DNA of 64,000 bases, taken from NCBI RefSeq assembly GCF_035610345.1, contig NZ_CP141213.1:372001-436000 (forward strand), written 5' to 3'. A program made the position numbers and the translations under genes. Source of the stretch: Sinorhizobium meliloti (GTDB taxonomy: Bacteria; Pseudomonadota; Alphaproteobacteria; Rhizobiales; Rhizobiaceae). The stretch's first letter is position 1. Each line of letters opens with the position of its first letter. This document shows, one piece after another, positions 1-8,634 of the stretch. The notes beneath the pieces are model-generated. The model was not told where the DNA came from. It saw nothing but the letters and a program-made list of their open reading frames with translations, and did no database searches.

Positions 1-57
1 ATCCGGCGCGCGGCCTTCTTTCTCGCCGGCGCTCGACGGCAACCGAAGGGGAGTGCG

Positions 58-507
58 ATGCAAGAAGCTCTCGTCGTCCGCCGCGAAACGCATGTCTCGG
101 CACCGCCAGCGGCAGTGTTCGCCCTACTCACCGACCCGGAGAAGATCCTGCGCTGGATGGGAACGGAGGCTGATGTCGAGCCGAAGCCCGAGGGGCTTTA
201 TCTCGTCAATGTTACCGGGGCCCGCTTCGCCCGCGGCTCCTTTCGCGAGGTGGTGCCGGTGCACCGCCTGGCTTACAGCTTCGGCTGGGACGACAGCGAT
301 GTCGTGCCGCCGGGCTCGAGCCTGGTCGAGATCGACCTGATCGAGCAGCCGGATGGAACGCTGGTGCGACTGACCCATTCGGGCCTGCCCAATGCCGAGC
401 AATGTGCCGGTCATGCCGAAGGTTGGGCCCACTATCTCGATCGGCTTTCGGAAGTTGCCGCGGGACGCGACCCGGGGCCTGACCCGTGGCACGGCCGTAC
501 CGGGTGA
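58..507 (+). CDS. SRPBCC (AHSA1-type) ligand-binding fold protein
   Basis: A 149-residue cytoplasmic protein of the START/AHSA1-like SRPBCC superfamily. The N-terminal stretch 'VSAPPAAVFALLTDPEKILRW' region (about residues 14-33) followed by a 'G.Y.V' strand and 'F.EVVPVHRLAYSFGW' is the typical layout of these hydrophobic-cavity proteins. The C-terminal 'HSGLP..EQCAGHAEGWAHYLDRL' helix is also characteristic. An AAGGGGAG ribosome-binding site lies 5-6 bases before the ATG. Such proteins often follow an ArsR repressor; only 57 bases precede it here, so this cannot be tested. The ligand is unknown. Confidence 0.85.
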   Translation: MQEALVVRRETHVSAPPAAVFALLTDPEKILRWMGTEADVEPKPEGLYLVNVTGARFARGSFREVVPVHRLAYSFGWDDSDVVPPGSSLVEIDLIEQPDGTLVRLTHSGLPNAEQCAGHAEGWAHYLDRLSEVAAGRDPGPDPWHGRTG

Positions 508-558
508 GCCTCGGCCCCGACCGCTGACCTGGGAGCTTCCGCCTCGTCCTTCTCGCGC

Positions 559-583
559 GGAACTTTGCGGTGCCTGACGTGTT
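559..583 (+). promoter_or_regulatory. Candidate EcfG/RpoE2-type promoter before the DUF1003 gene
   Basis: GGAAC (559-563), 16 bases, then TGTT (580-583). This fits the published alphaproteobacterial general-stress sigma pattern GGAAC-N18-TT. It lies 52 bases before the DUF1003 start. The -10 half is weak because the consensus is CGTT, so this is one of the less certain sites of its kind in the window. Confidence 0.4.
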
Positions 584-634
584 TGCCGTAGCCGCCGGCA
601 ACAAGGCGGCCCACAAGGTGTCGCGAGTGTTCGA

Positions 635-1186
635 ATGGGATCGAGAAGGAACAGAACCGAGGAAAGATCGTCCGCCGCTCGAACCATGCCGAGGCTCGAG
701 CGCAACATAAACGCCATTCTGAAGCGGCGCGAGGAAGACGAGCGCGGACGGAGGGCGCACGACAGGGTCGCGCAGGCGATCACGAACTTCGCAGGCTCCA
801 TGACTTTTGTCGGCTTGCACGTCCTGGCGTTCGGCGCCTGGATCGCTCTAAACCTCGGTCTGGTTCCCGGCATACCGGTGTTCGACCCGACCTTCGCGGT
901 CCTCGCCATGGTTGCTTCGGTGGAGGCGATCTTCATTTCCACTTTCGTTCTGATCAGCCAGAACCGGATGGCCGAGAAGGACGACGAGCGCTCCGACCTC
1001 AATCTGCAGATTTCGCTCCTTGCCGAGCAGGAGGCGACGCAACTGCTCGCGCTTCTTCGTGAGATAGCCGGCCGGCTGGGCGTGAAGGTGGACGGTGAAG
1101 AGGACATCCGTGAACTCACCGAGGAGATCACGCCGGAAGAGGTCCTCAATCGGCTCGAGGACCAGAAGGTCCGGTCGGGCGATTAG
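635..1186 (+). CDS. DUF1003 family membrane protein
   Basis: A 183-residue protein of the DUF1003 family. Two hydrophobic helices (about residues 51-75 and 85-107) are linked by a short loop with 'PGIPVFDPTFAVLAM'. They are followed by the hallmark 'FISTFVLISQNRMAEKDDERSDLNLQ' region and an acidic, coiled C-terminus rich in Glu. Members are inner-membrane proteins of unknown function, often associated with stress or metal transport loci. The ATG at 635 has only a weak upstream Shine-Dalgarno; an internal ATG at 686 is an alternative start that would retain the whole conserved domain. Confidence 0.85.
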   Translation: MGSRRNRTEERSSAARTMPRLERNINAILKRREEDERGRRAHDRVAQAITNFAGSMTFVGLHVLAFGAWIALNLGLVPGIPVFDPTFAVLAMVASVEAIFISTFVLISQNRMAEKDDERSDLNLQISLLAEQEATQLLALLREIAGRLGVKVDGEEDIRELTEEITPEEVLNRLEDQKVRSGD

Positions 1187-1206
1187 AACCACGCCCATTT
1201 GCCGCA

Positions 1207-1231
1207 GGAACAATCGGCCGGGCCCGTCATT
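1207..1231 (+). promoter_or_regulatory. Candidate EcfG/RpoE2-type promoter
   Basis: GGAAC (1207-1211), 16 bases, then CATT (1228-1231), matching GGAAC-N18-TT. It is 29 bases upstream of the small gene at 1260. It could also serve the pyruvyl-transferase-like and FrhB-like genes that follow closely on the same strand. Confidence 0.5.
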
Positions 1232-1259
1232 TGACGACTGACAACAAAAGGAGTCCAAG

Positions 1260-1535
1260 ATGGAGGAGTCACAAGCCATTTCCCGTCCGCAACGCGCTTC
1301 CGACTATTCCGGTCGCCGGATGGACTGCATCGCCGCTCTGCGGCCGGCCGTTTCGGACCTGGCGGCGACATCCCAGGAAAGCATCGTGGCGGCGATGGGC
1401 GGGGAGTTGACCGACGATCTGCTGGCGCTCGCCCATCGGGCCGAGGCGGCCGGTTGGACGTTCGAGGAGGCATCGGCGGCGATCGAGGAGCTTGCGCGCG
1501 AATATGAGGGCGCCAAAGGAACCATCTTCGATTGA
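1260..1535 (+). CDS. Small protein of unknown function
   Basis: A 91-residue, acidic, soluble protein that I do not recognise. It starts with ATG nine bases after a strong AAAGGAG site, so it is very probably translated. The C-terminal half (residues about 45-85) is predicted to be helical ('ELTDDLLALAHRAEAAGWT', then 'EEASAAIEELAREYEGA'). There is no signal peptide or membrane segment. It sits 29 bases after a stress-type promoter motif and 49 bases before the pyruvyl-transferase-like gene. It may therefore be the first gene of that operon. Confidence 0.65.
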   Translation: MEESQAISRPQRASDYSGRRMDCIAALRPAVSDLAATSQESIVAAMGGELTDDLLALAHRAEAAGWTFEEASAAIEELAREYEGAKGTIFD

Positions 1536-1584
1536 AACCGGTTGAACCCGGCGATCTGCTTCCACGATCAGGAGATAGAGGCCG

Positions 1585-2649
1585 TTGGCGAAACTCGGCG
1601 TTTTGACCTTCCACCGCTGCATCAATTATGGATCGTTCTGGCAGGCGCGATCTCTTGTCCACGGTCTTCGTTCGCTCGGCACCGACCCCATTGTCCTCGA
1701 TCATCATTCCGCCCGCGTCACCCGGGCCGAGTGGCGCTGCGCGATGCAGCCGCTTCTGCCGGAGAGGACCCCGCGCGCCGACATTCCGCTCTACGCTTCC
1801 AAGATCAGAAAATTTCAGAGCGCCCTGGCTTCGGTGCCGATGAGTGCCCCCTTCGCACTGGACGATCCGGCCGGCGCCGAAGAATGCGATATCGTCGTCG
1901 TGGGCAGCGATGAGGTTTGGAACTTGCGGCACGCCTGGTACGGCGGTTGCTCGCTTTTCTACGGGGAGGGTCTCTCCGCCAAGAGAACCGTTTCCTACGC
2001 GGCGACGTTCGGAAACCACCCCGCGGCCGATGGCCTCGAACCATACTGGGCTGAAAGGCTGCGCAAATTCGATGCAATTTCCGTCCGCGACGACAATTCG
2101 AGGGCGATCATCGAAAAAGATGTGGGACGCGAGGCGACGCTCGTTCTCGACCCGTGCCTGCAGTTCCCCGAGACGATTTCCTTCGGCCCGAACGCTCTGG
2201 CTTCACGCCCCTACATAGCCGTCTACGGACATTCGTTCCCGTCGTGGTTTCAGCACACGATCCGCCACTGGGCGACGACGCGCTCGCTGCCTCTCGTCAG
2301 CATAGGCTATCGCAACGAATGGGCGGACGAGCAGTGGCTCGATGCCGGGCCCTACGAGTTCGCCGCCTGCATGGAGGGTGCCGAGGCCGTCGCGACGAAT
2401 TTCTTTCACGGCTGCATCTTCTCCCTCCTCAACGCCAAGCCATTCGTCACGGTCCTTTCCGACTATCGTTCCAACAAGATCGCCGATCTCGCGCGCACCG
2501 CCGGCGCGGAACGGCACGTGGTATCGCAGGAGACGCCGCAAGCCGACTACGAAACACTTCTCGCGCAATCCCCGAGCCCGGCTATCGCGAGAAGGCTCGC
2601 CGAACTCCGCCGGCAATCACGGACCTATCTGACAGATGTCCTCGCCTGA
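1585..2649 (+). CDS. Polysaccharide pyruvyl transferase family protein
   Basis: A 354-residue protein with the conserved blocks of the polysaccharide pyruvyl transferase family: 'LTFHRCINYGSFWQ' near the N-terminus, GSDEVWN at 107-113, SVRDD at 166-170, VLDP at 187-190 and FHG at 274-276 followed by 'KPFVTVLSDYRS'. Family members move pyruvate (ketal) or related groups onto sugars. The start is a TTG preceded by AGGAG about 10 bases upstream; no ATG in frame gives the full N-terminal block. Its 3' end overlaps the FrhB-like gene by 14 bases, so the two are co-translated. The acceptor sugar is not known. Confidence 0.85.
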   Translation: MAKLGVLTFHRCINYGSFWQARSLVHGLRSLGTDPIVLDHHSARVTRAEWRCAMQPLLPERTPRADIPLYASKIRKFQSALASVPMSAPFALDDPAGAEECDIVVVGSDEVWNLRHAWYGGCSLFYGEGLSAKRTVSYAATFGNHPAADGLEPYWAERLRKFDAISVRDDNSRAIIEKDVGREATLVLDPCLQFPETISFGPNALASRPYIAVYGHSFPSWFQHTIRHWATTRSLPLVSIGYRNEWADEQWLDAGPYEFAACMEGAEAVATNFFHGCIFSLLNAKPFVTVLSDYRSNKIADLARTAGAERHVVSQETPQADYETLLAQSPSPAIARRLAELRRQSRTYLTDVLA

Positions 2650-4060
2650 GCGACCCGCACCCGCCTTGGCCAGCGCCTCGCTCTCGCCGGGGCAGATGGC
2701 GAAATCCGGGCTCTGCATCGGTTGCGGCGCGTGCATGGCGCAATCGGGCGGCAGCGCCGCGATGCGTTTCGACCGCTATGGCCAGCTCAAACCGGCCGCT
2801 ACACATCGCCCCGACGGGTTCGCCGAGCTGTGCCCCTTTTCGCCCCACGCCCGAAGCGAAGACCAGATCGCCGAGGCACGCTTCGGATCGGCGCGATTTT
2901 ACGACCCGCGGATCGGCCGCTTCGAGGCAGCCTATGTCGGCCATGTCAGCGAGGGCAGCTTTCGAGCGGATGGCAGCTCCGGCGGCATGGCCAGTTGGAC
3001 CGCCGCGGAGCTTCTCAAGAGGAACCTGGTCGACGCGGTTGCGCATGTGGTTCCCTGTTCGGGCGCCGGCGAACGTCTGTTCCGGTATCAGGTCTCGCGG
3101 TCCGCGGATGACCTGCGCAAGGGCGCCAAGTCGCGCTATTATCCGGTGGAGCTCTCCGGCGTCATCGCCGAAATGAAGCGGCATCCCGGCCGCTACGCAG
3201 TCGTCGGGATACCCTGTTTCATCAAGGCGATCCATCTCCTCTGCCTCAACGACCCGGTGCTTGAGGAGCGCCTTGCCTTCACCCTCGGCCTGTTCTGCGG
3301 ACACATGAAGAGCACCCGCTTCGTGGAAAGTTTCGCTTGGCAGATGGACACGGAAATGAACGCCGTAGCGGGCGTGGACTACCGCCTGAAGGATTCCGCA
3401 AGACCGGCAAACTGGTACACGGCCCATCTGCGGCTCAGGGACGGAAGCACGAGAAGCAAGGATTGGTGGCATCTGGTCGACGGCGACTGGGGAGCCGGGT
3501 TCTTCCAGAATTCCGCCTGCAATTTCTGCGATGACGTGGTTGCCGAAACGGCCGACATCTCCTTCGGCGACGCCTGGGTCGAACCCTATTCGTCCGACGG
3601 CCGCGGAACGAATGTGGTCGTCGTTCGCTCGCCCCTGCTGCAGACGCTCGTGGCCGAGGCGATCGACGCGGGAAAGCTCGACCTGAGCGCGGTCGACAGT
3701 GCCTTCGTCGTGGAGACGCAGGCTGCCGGTTTCAGGCAAAGACGGGAGGGGCTGGCCTTCCGGCTGGCCTGGCCGCGTTCCGGCATTCGACCGAGGAAAC
3801 GCGTTGCGCCGAAGTGGAGGGGCTTGCCTGCACGGAGGATGCTGGTTTACTGGCTGCGCAGCGCGATCAGCGCAAACAGCCACCGTGTCTTCTGGCTTGC
3901 CAGAGCCCTGAACATGCCGGCCGCCTATCTCCGCTGGGCGTCGGCGATGCTCGCTCTCTACCAGGGCGTGACCTATTCACGCGGCTGGATCGGCAAGCTC
4001 GCCGATGCCATCGCGACGCCTTGGCGCAAGGGCTCGAAGGACGACGGGGCGGGCGCATAG
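2636..4060 (+). CDS. FrhB-like (F420 hydrogenase/dehydrogenase beta) iron-sulfur protein
   Basis: A 474-residue protein. The N-terminus carries a compact cysteine motif CIGCGAC (C27, C30, C33). It is followed by 'CPFSPHARSEDQIAEARFG' and the C-terminal FrhB domain with 'GIPCFIKAIHLLC', 'LFCGHMKS', and 'CNFCDDVVAETADISFGDAW'. These are typical of FrhB-like proteins that sit beside pyruvyl transferases in bacterial polysaccharide loci, where they are thought to be flavin/iron-sulfur redox enzymes. F420 dependence is not implied. The pairing with the preceding gene (14-base overlap) supports a joint step. The final 88 bases overlap the convergent glycoside hydrolase gene. Confidence 0.82.
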   Translation: MSSPERPAPALASASLSPGQMAKSGLCIGCGACMAQSGGSAAMRFDRYGQLKPAATHRPDGFAELCPFSPHARSEDQIAEARFGSARFYDPRIGRFEAAYVGHVSEGSFRADGSSGGMASWTAAELLKRNLVDAVAHVVPCSGAGERLFRYQVSRSADDLRKGAKSRYYPVELSGVIAEMKRHPGRYAVVGIPCFIKAIHLLCLNDPVLEERLAFTLGLFCGHMKSTRFVESFAWQMDTEMNAVAGVDYRLKDSARPANWYTAHLRLRDGSTRSKDWWHLVDGDWGAGFFQNSACNFCDDVVAETADISFGDAWVEPYSSDGRGTNVVVVRSPLLQTLVAEAIDAGKLDLSAVDSAFVVETQAAGFRQRREGLAFRLAWPRSGIRPRKRVAPKWRGLPARRMLVYWLRSAISANSHRVFWLARALNMPAAYLRWASAMLALYQGVTYSRGWIGKLADAIATPWRKGSKDDGAGA

Positions 4061-4935
4061 CGCGCCGTCATTTCGGCACAGAATTCGGCAAACTCCTCCG
4101 GTACGAGGGGCGCGCTCGTGTGGTGCGGAGCAAGCCCCCGGTGCTCGGGCGTGAAGCAATAGGTGACGGTGACGTCGAAATCCTCGAGCGCCTCCATCTG
4201 GCGATCGAACCAGTCGAGCGCATTCGGCCGGAAGCGGTCGGCCCAGGAGAGCCCGGTGCGCAGATATGTCACGCCTAGGCGCTTCATCCAGGCGACGGCA
4301 TCGTCGAGGCGCGGGTCCTCGAAATGGAACCATTGTACGAGCCCGATCTCCGGCGTGTGGCGGGCAAACTCCTCGAACGCCAGTTTCGGCGTTCCGTCCT
4401 CGCGCAGAAGACCCATGTAGAAATGCCGGTAGTAGGACGAACCCTCGGCCTCCCGATGCCGCGTCGTCGCCGGCCAGGCCCGCGGCAGGTCGTAAAGGCT
4501 GTACCATTGAATCCGATCCGCCCGGCCCTTCAGGAGTTCGGCGGTTCGCTTCAGTCCCCAAAGCTGCACTTCCTCGGCGCCGAAGGTGGAGACGCCGACC
4601 TCGCTTACCCAGACCGGCAGTTCGGTGACGCTCTTCAGTTCATCGAGCTTCTGCGGCCATTCATGGATCTGCCAGAGGTTCCAGTCGAGCGGGAAACCAT
4701 GGGCCGCGACGGCGTCGACATGGTCGAGCACTCCTTCCGATTTCATCAGAGCGAGGAAGTTCGGATCGATCGGCGAAATTCCGCCGAGCACGCGCGTGAG
4801 CCCGGGATTGACCTCCCGGATCGCAGCCGCCGCCAGCTTCGCCATATGGGCAAAGCGGCTCCAGTCCGGATCGATCTCCGGATCCCAATGCGACTTGTTG
4901 TTCGGCTCGTTCCAGATCATGGCGGCTTCGATCAT
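3973..4935 (-). CDS. Glycoside hydrolase-like protein (clan A, beta-xylosidase-like), apparently permuted
   Basis: A 320-residue soluble protein. Residues 8-12 are WNEPN (acid/base Glu10) and residues 110-114 VSEVG (candidate nucleophile Glu112), the two catalytic signatures of clan A glycosidases such as GH39. In ordinary family members about 100 residues (beta strands 1-3) precede WNEPN. Here that block is absent at the N-terminus but appears at the C-terminus (about 198-295: 'DDAVAWMKRLGVTYLRTGLS', then 'WADRF'). This looks like a circular permutation. A CGGAGG site lies 6 bases before the ATG, so the start is credible. It follows the phosphatase gene by 72 bases. The substrate is unknown; a xyloside fits the UDP-xylose synthase nearby. 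Confidence 0.75.
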   Translation of the reverse strand: MIEAAMIWNEPNNKSHWDPEIDPDWSRFAHMAKLAAAAIREVNPGLTRVLGGISPIDPNFLALMKSEGVLDHVDAVAAHGFPLDWNLWQIHEWPQKLDELKSVTELPVWVSEVGVSTFGAEEVQLWGLKRTAELLKGRADRIQWYSLYDLPRAWPATTRHREAEGSSYYRHFYMGLLREDGTPKLAFEEFARHTPEIGLVQWFHFEDPRLDDAVAWMKRLGVTYLRTGLSWADRFRPNALDWFDRQMEALEDFDVTVTYCFTPEHRGLAPHHTSAPLVPEEFAEFCAEMTARYAPAPSSFEPLRQGVAMASASLPIQPRE

Positions 4936-5007
4936 GAGTACCTCCGAATTGCCGGAAACGCCGGCCGGCCCCCCGCATTTGCGGCACCGGCGGGCGCAGC
5001 CGGCCGG

Positions 5008-5607
5008 CTACGACGCGTTTTCATTCAATGTCAGGATTTTCGCGCCCCAATCGCCCATCACCAGCACCGAGACGGAGGCAGGCGTGATTTCGAAGCGCGG
5101 CCAGGCGTCGGCGGAAAGGCCTAGGACATGACAGACCAGGGTTTTGATGACGTCCGCGTGGCTGACCAGGGCGACCTTCTCCTGGCCGTGGCGCTGCGCA
5201 AGCGCCGCCACAAGTCCCACCGCCCGGCATTGCACGTCCAGCATCGTCTCCCCGCCGGGGGCACGCACGAGGCTTCGCATCGCGTTCCATCGCCGCCAGA
5301 GGGGGTCCGTATCGAGGACGTCGAAAGTCTTGCCCGACCAGTCGCCGAAATCCACCTCGTCCAGCGCTTCCGTGGTCACGACTTCCGCAACTTCCGACGC
5401 CGCGGCGATCGCCGCGGCCGTTTCCTGCGTGCGTTTGCGCGGGCTCGCATAGATCGAGCCTATGCCTTCGCCGGCCAGACGCGCCGCGAGCCGCTGAGCC
5501 TGCTCGCGGCCCGCGGTGCCGAGCGGCACGTCGCCGGTCCGCCCGGCAAGAAAGCAGCCGACCCTGTCATGGGCGGCATGCCGTACCAGAAGGAAAGTGG
5601 TCGTCAC
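5008..5607 (-). CDS. Histidine phosphatase superfamily protein
   Basis: A 199-residue phosphoglycerate-mutase-like phosphatase. The N-terminal catalytic motif reads LLVRHAAHD, a variant of the usual RHGE; the second catalytic His is in '[11 protein letters not shown]'. '[16 protein letters not shown]' and '[13 protein letters not shown]' are also typical. The GTG start (5607) overlaps the stop of the inositol-phosphate synthase gene in a GTGA, showing translational coupling. By context it could remove phosphate from inositol phosphate or a sugar phosphate. That is inference, since the superfamily is substrate-diverse. Confidence 0.85.
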   Translation of the reverse strand: MTTTFLLVRHAAHDRVGCFLAGRTGDVPLGTAGREQAQRLAARLAGEGIGSIYASPRKRTQETAAAIAAASEVAEVVTTEALDEVDFGDWSGKTFDVLDTDPLWRRWNAMRSLVRAPGGETMLDVQCRAVGLVAALAQRHGQEKVALVSHADVIKTLVCHVLGLSADAWPRFEITPASVSVLVMGDWGAKILTLNENAS

Positions 5608-6707
5608 TCGGCCGCCCCCAGGAGTGCGTCGGTATCGCCGGCGATGAATTCCTCGAGGCGTCTGCGCGCTTCGGCATCGGTGAACTGCTGCGGCGGCGAC
5701 TTCATGAAGTAGCTCGAAGGGGCAATCAGCGGACCGGCGATGCCGCGGTCGATTGCGAGTTTGGCGCAGCGAACCGCATCGATGACGACTCCTGCGGAAT
5801 TCGGCGAGTCCCAGACTTCGAGCTTCAGTTCCACGTTGAGGGGAACGTTGCCGAATGTCGTGCCCTCGACGCGAATATAGGCGAACTTGCGGTCGGCAAG
5901 CCAAGGGACGTGATCGCTCGGGCCCACGTGGATGTCGCCGGCCGCGAGCGGAATATCCATCTGGCTGACGACCGATTGGGTCTTGGAAATCTTCTTCGAT
6001 TCGAGCCGTTCCCGCTCGAGCATGTTGAGAAAGTCGGTATTGCCGCCGAAATTGAGCTGGTAGGTCCGATCTATGCGCACCCCCCGGTCGCGAAAGAGGT
6101 TGGCAAGCAACCGGTGCACGATGGTCGCGCCGACCTGGCTCTTTATGTCGTCGCCGATGAGCGGCAGGCCGCGCTCGGCGAATTTGCGCTGCCACGACTT
6201 GTCCGAAGCGATGAAAACGGGAATGCAGTTGACGAAACCGCAGCCAGCGGCAAGCGCCTGCTCCGCATACCACCGCGTGGCGACTTCGGAACCGACCGGA
6301 AGATAGGAGACGAGCACGTCCGTCTCGGTCCGGCGCAGGACCTCCGCGACGTCGGCGGCGGGCGCATCGGATTCCTCGATCTCCTCGCGCAGATAGCGGC
6401 CGATGCCGTCGAGCGTCCTGCCGCGCTCGACGAGCACGCCGGTGGCGGGAACCTCCGCAAAGCGGAACGTGTTGTTGGGAGCGGCGTAGATGGCCTCCGC
6501 GACATCGCGCCCGACCTTCGAAGCGGCGACGTCGAAAGCCGCTGAGAGCTCGATATCACCGACGTGGTATCCGCCGAGACTGGTATGCATCAGCCCCGGA
6601 ACCGGCTCGTCCTCCTTCGCGTCGCGATAGAATGTCAGCCCTTGGACGAGGGAGGACGCGCAATTGCCGACACCGACCAGCCCGACCCGAATGGAGTTCG
6701 ATCGCAT
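5604..6707 (-). CDS. Inositol-3-phosphate synthase family protein
   Basis: A 367-residue NAD-dependent protein of the myo-inositol-1(3)-phosphate synthase family, shorter type seen in Actinobacteria and some proteobacteria. The N-terminal '[17 protein letters not shown]' is the nucleotide-binding loop. '[10 protein letters not shown]', '[15 protein letters not shown]', 'LNFGGNTDF' and '[20 protein letters not shown]' are family signature blocks covering the active site. The family turns glucose-6-phosphate into inositol-3-phosphate. It heads a minus-strand operon with the phosphatase and glycosidase-like genes and has an EcfG-type promoter motif 40 bases upstream. It suggests that the cluster makes inositol or an inositol derivative. 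Confidence 0.9.
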   Translation of the reverse strand: MRSNSIRVGLVGVGNCASSLVQGLTFYRDAKEDEPVPGLMHTSLGGYHVGDIELSAAFDVAASKVGRDVAEAIYAAPNNTFRFAEVPATGVLVERGRTLDGIGRYLREEIEESDAPAADVAEVLRRTETDVLVSYLPVGSEVATRWYAEQALAAGCGFVNCIPVFIASDKSWQRKFAERGLPLIGDDIKSQVGATIVHRLLANLFRDRGVRIDRTYQLNFGGNTDFLNMLERERLESKKISKTQSVVSQMDIPLAAGDIHVGPSDHVPWLADRKFAYIRVEGTTFGNVPLNVELKLEVWDSPNSAGVVIDAVRCAKLAIDRGIAGPLIAPSSYFMKSPPQQFTDAEARRRLEEFIAGDTDALLGAAE

Positions 6708-6746
6708 CTCACCACTACTCCTGCGCAGTATCTACAATGCTTGCCA

Positions 6747-6771
6747 AACCCGCGCGCAACCGATTGGTTCC
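6747..6771 (-). promoter_or_regulatory. Candidate EcfG/RpoE2-type promoter for the inositol-phosphate synthase operon
   Basis: Read on the minus strand: GGAAC (6771-6767), 16 bases, GGTT (6750-6747). It lies 40 bases before the ATG of the inositol-phosphate synthase gene and matches the form found before other stress genes in this window. Confidence 0.6.
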
Positions 6772-6858
6772 TTCTTCTTTCTCCCGTTTCTCGCGCATCG
6801 CGGATCGAATTCGGCCGCAGCGCGTTGAAGGGGCGGACAGGAAAGTGAGCGAGACTTC

Positions 6859-8604
6859 ATGCTCGTATACGGTGACGCAAAGCGCCTGGAGCGCGCCGAC
6901 ACGCTATGCGCCGAGATCGCCTCGCGCCTGCATAGGGCCCAACACCAGCCGCCGGGCATCGCCCGCCACACCGAGCTCGTCGCCATCCTGCTCAGGGCCG
7001 GGGAACTGGTGCAGGGGCTTGCCGACCTGGAACTGGTGCGGATGGGAGCCGACGACATCTCCGCATCGCGCCAGACCGGCGAGTGCCTCCTCCTCGACCT
7101 TGCCGGGCTCGTCGCCCGGTCCTGGCGCCAGGGCTTCGCCGGCCCGGTGGTCGTGCCGGCCCGTGTCGCAAGGTCGCTGGCGGAAAGCCAGGCACCGCTT
7201 TCCCTCAGCATTCGCGAGCCGGAAGGCTATGCCTTCTATGCTCTTTACCCGGAGAGCTATCTCGAGGCCGCGGCAGGTTCCGGGCTTCCTGCCGACACGG
7301 TGGTGATCGGCCTGCGCAGCATCGGCACCACGCTCTCGGCACTTGTCGCGGCTTCCATCGGTGCCGCGCCTCCGGTCACACTGCGGCCGATCGGCGATCC
7401 GTTCCGAAGGCGGCTTGCAGTCGCGCCGCAACTTGCGGAACGGCTGCTGAGCGACCGGGCGGCGGATTTCGCGATCGTGGACGAAGGACCCGGCCTTTCC
7501 GGCAGCTCGTTCGGATGCGTCGCGGATTGGCTGGAGGATCACGGCGTCCGCGCCAACCGCATTCACTTCTTCCCCGGCCACAAGGGAGGACTTGGGCCGC
7601 AATCCTGCGGCCGTCATCGCCAGCGCTGGGCGGAAAGGCCGCGCCATGTCATCGACGTGGACGATCTCCTGATCAAGCCGTCGCATTCTGCCCGCCACCT
7701 CGCCGATTGGGTCGCCCATCTCGTCGGCCCGCTCGAGAAGCCGCTCGAAGACGTCTCAGCCGGCCTATGGCGCAAGAAGCTTCCCGGCGATCGCTGGCCT
7801 CCCGCAGACGGCAGGTTCGAACGCCGGAAATTCCTGGCGCACACCGCCGACGGTCCGTGGCTCGTCAAGTTTGCAGGACTCGGCGAAGCCGGGCAGCGCA
7901 AGCTCGTCAAGGCGCGTCTTCTTGCCGAGGCAGGCTTCACGCCACCGGTCGCCGGATTATGCCATGGCTTTCTGGTTCAGAAATGGGTTTCGGCGAAGCC
8001 GATGGCGCCGCCGGAATTCCGCCGGCCGGCCTTCATCGCCCATCTCGGCCGCTATCTGTCCTTCCGGGCGCACAGCCTGCCGCCGCCTGCGGCGCAAGGG
8101 GCATCCATGGCCAAACTTTGCGAGATGGCAGTGATCAACACCGAAGAGGCATTGGGCAGAGCGGCAGCGTCGCGGCTGAAGAGCCGCCTCGGCGATGCGG
8201 AACGATACGATTCGACGATCGTGCCGGTCGATACGGACAACCGGCTTCACCGGTGGGAATGGCTGGTCGCAGGAGAGCGACACATTCTCAAGACCGATGC
8301 GTTCGACCACAGCAGCGCCCATGACCTCGTCGGCTGTCAGGATATCGGCTGGGACATTGCGGGAGCGAGCATAGAATTCGACCTCACCCGGGAGGAGCGG
8401 GCGGCGCTGCGCGCGGCCGTATCCGAAGGCTGCTCGCGCATTCCAGATGCCGGGCTGCTGGAGCTCTTCGAACTCTCCTATCTCGCCTTCCAGCTGGGCC
8501 TGTGGATGTCGGCAAAGTCCGTGGCTGCCCCCGAGGAAGTCCCCCGGCTGGAGGCCGCAGCCGCGCGCTATGCGAGGTTCCTTCGGCGCCGGATCGAGGA
8601 TTAG
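6859..8604 (+). CDS. Two-part protein: phosphoribosyltransferase-like N-half, kinase-like C-half
   Basis: A 581-residue cytoplasmic protein without a family name that I can give. Residues 148-168 ('VVIGLRSIGTTLSALVA') and 205-218 ('AIVDEGPGLSGSSF') resemble the core strands and PRPP loop of phosphoribosyltransferases. Residues about 331-385 ('PWLVKFAGLGEAGQ', 'ARLLAEAGFTPPV', 'VQKWVSAKP') resemble the N-lobe of aminoglycoside-phosphotransferase-like kinases, and 478-503 carries KTD and QDIGWDIAGA. It is divergent from the inositol-phosphate synthase gene across a 151-base gap. Its function may be nucleotide/sugar activation, but this is not established. Confidence 0.75.
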   Translation: MLVYGDAKRLERADTLCAEIASRLHRAQHQPPGIARHTELVAILLRAGELVQGLADLELVRMGADDISASRQTGECLLLDLAGLVARSWRQGFAGPVVVPARVARSLAESQAPLSLSIREPEGYAFYALYPESYLEAAAGSGLPADTVVIGLRSIGTTLSALVAASIGAAPPVTLRPIGDPFRRRLAVAPQLAERLLSDRAADFAIVDEGPGLSGSSFGCVADWLEDHGVRANRIHFFPGHKGGLGPQSCGRHRQRWAERPRHVIDVDDLLIKPSHSARHLADWVAHLVGPLEKPLEDVSAGLWRKKLPGDRWPPADGRFERRKFLAHTADGPWLVKFAGLGEAGQRKLVKARLLAEAGFTPPVAGLCHGFLVQKWVSAKPMAPPEFRRPAFIAHLGRYLSFRAHSLPPPAAQGASMAKLCEMAVINTEEALGRAAASRLKSRLGDAERYDSTIVPVDTDNRLHRWEWLVAGERHILKTDAFDHSSAHDLVGCQDIGWDIAGASIEFDLTREERAALRAAVSEGCSRIPDAGLLELFELSYLAFQLGLWMSAKSVAAPEEVPRLEAAAARYARFLRRRIED

Positions 8605-8634
8605 GATAGGAGCCGCTGCGGACGGCACGCCGCC

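Noticed and set aside
648..672. GGAAC-N16-CGTC inside the DUF1003 gene as a promoter
   Set aside because: The -10 half lacks TT, and it would leave no room for a leader before the internal ATG at 686.
2636..4060. Coenzyme F420-dependent metabolism
   Set aside because: The FrhB fold is used widely in polysaccharide loci; no F420 synthesis genes are in the window.
5008..6273. Extended 421-residue reading of the phosphatase gene
   Set aside because: The first about 220 residues are an out-of-frame reading of the inositol-phosphate synthase gene; the GTG at 5607 with a GTGA overlap is the better start.
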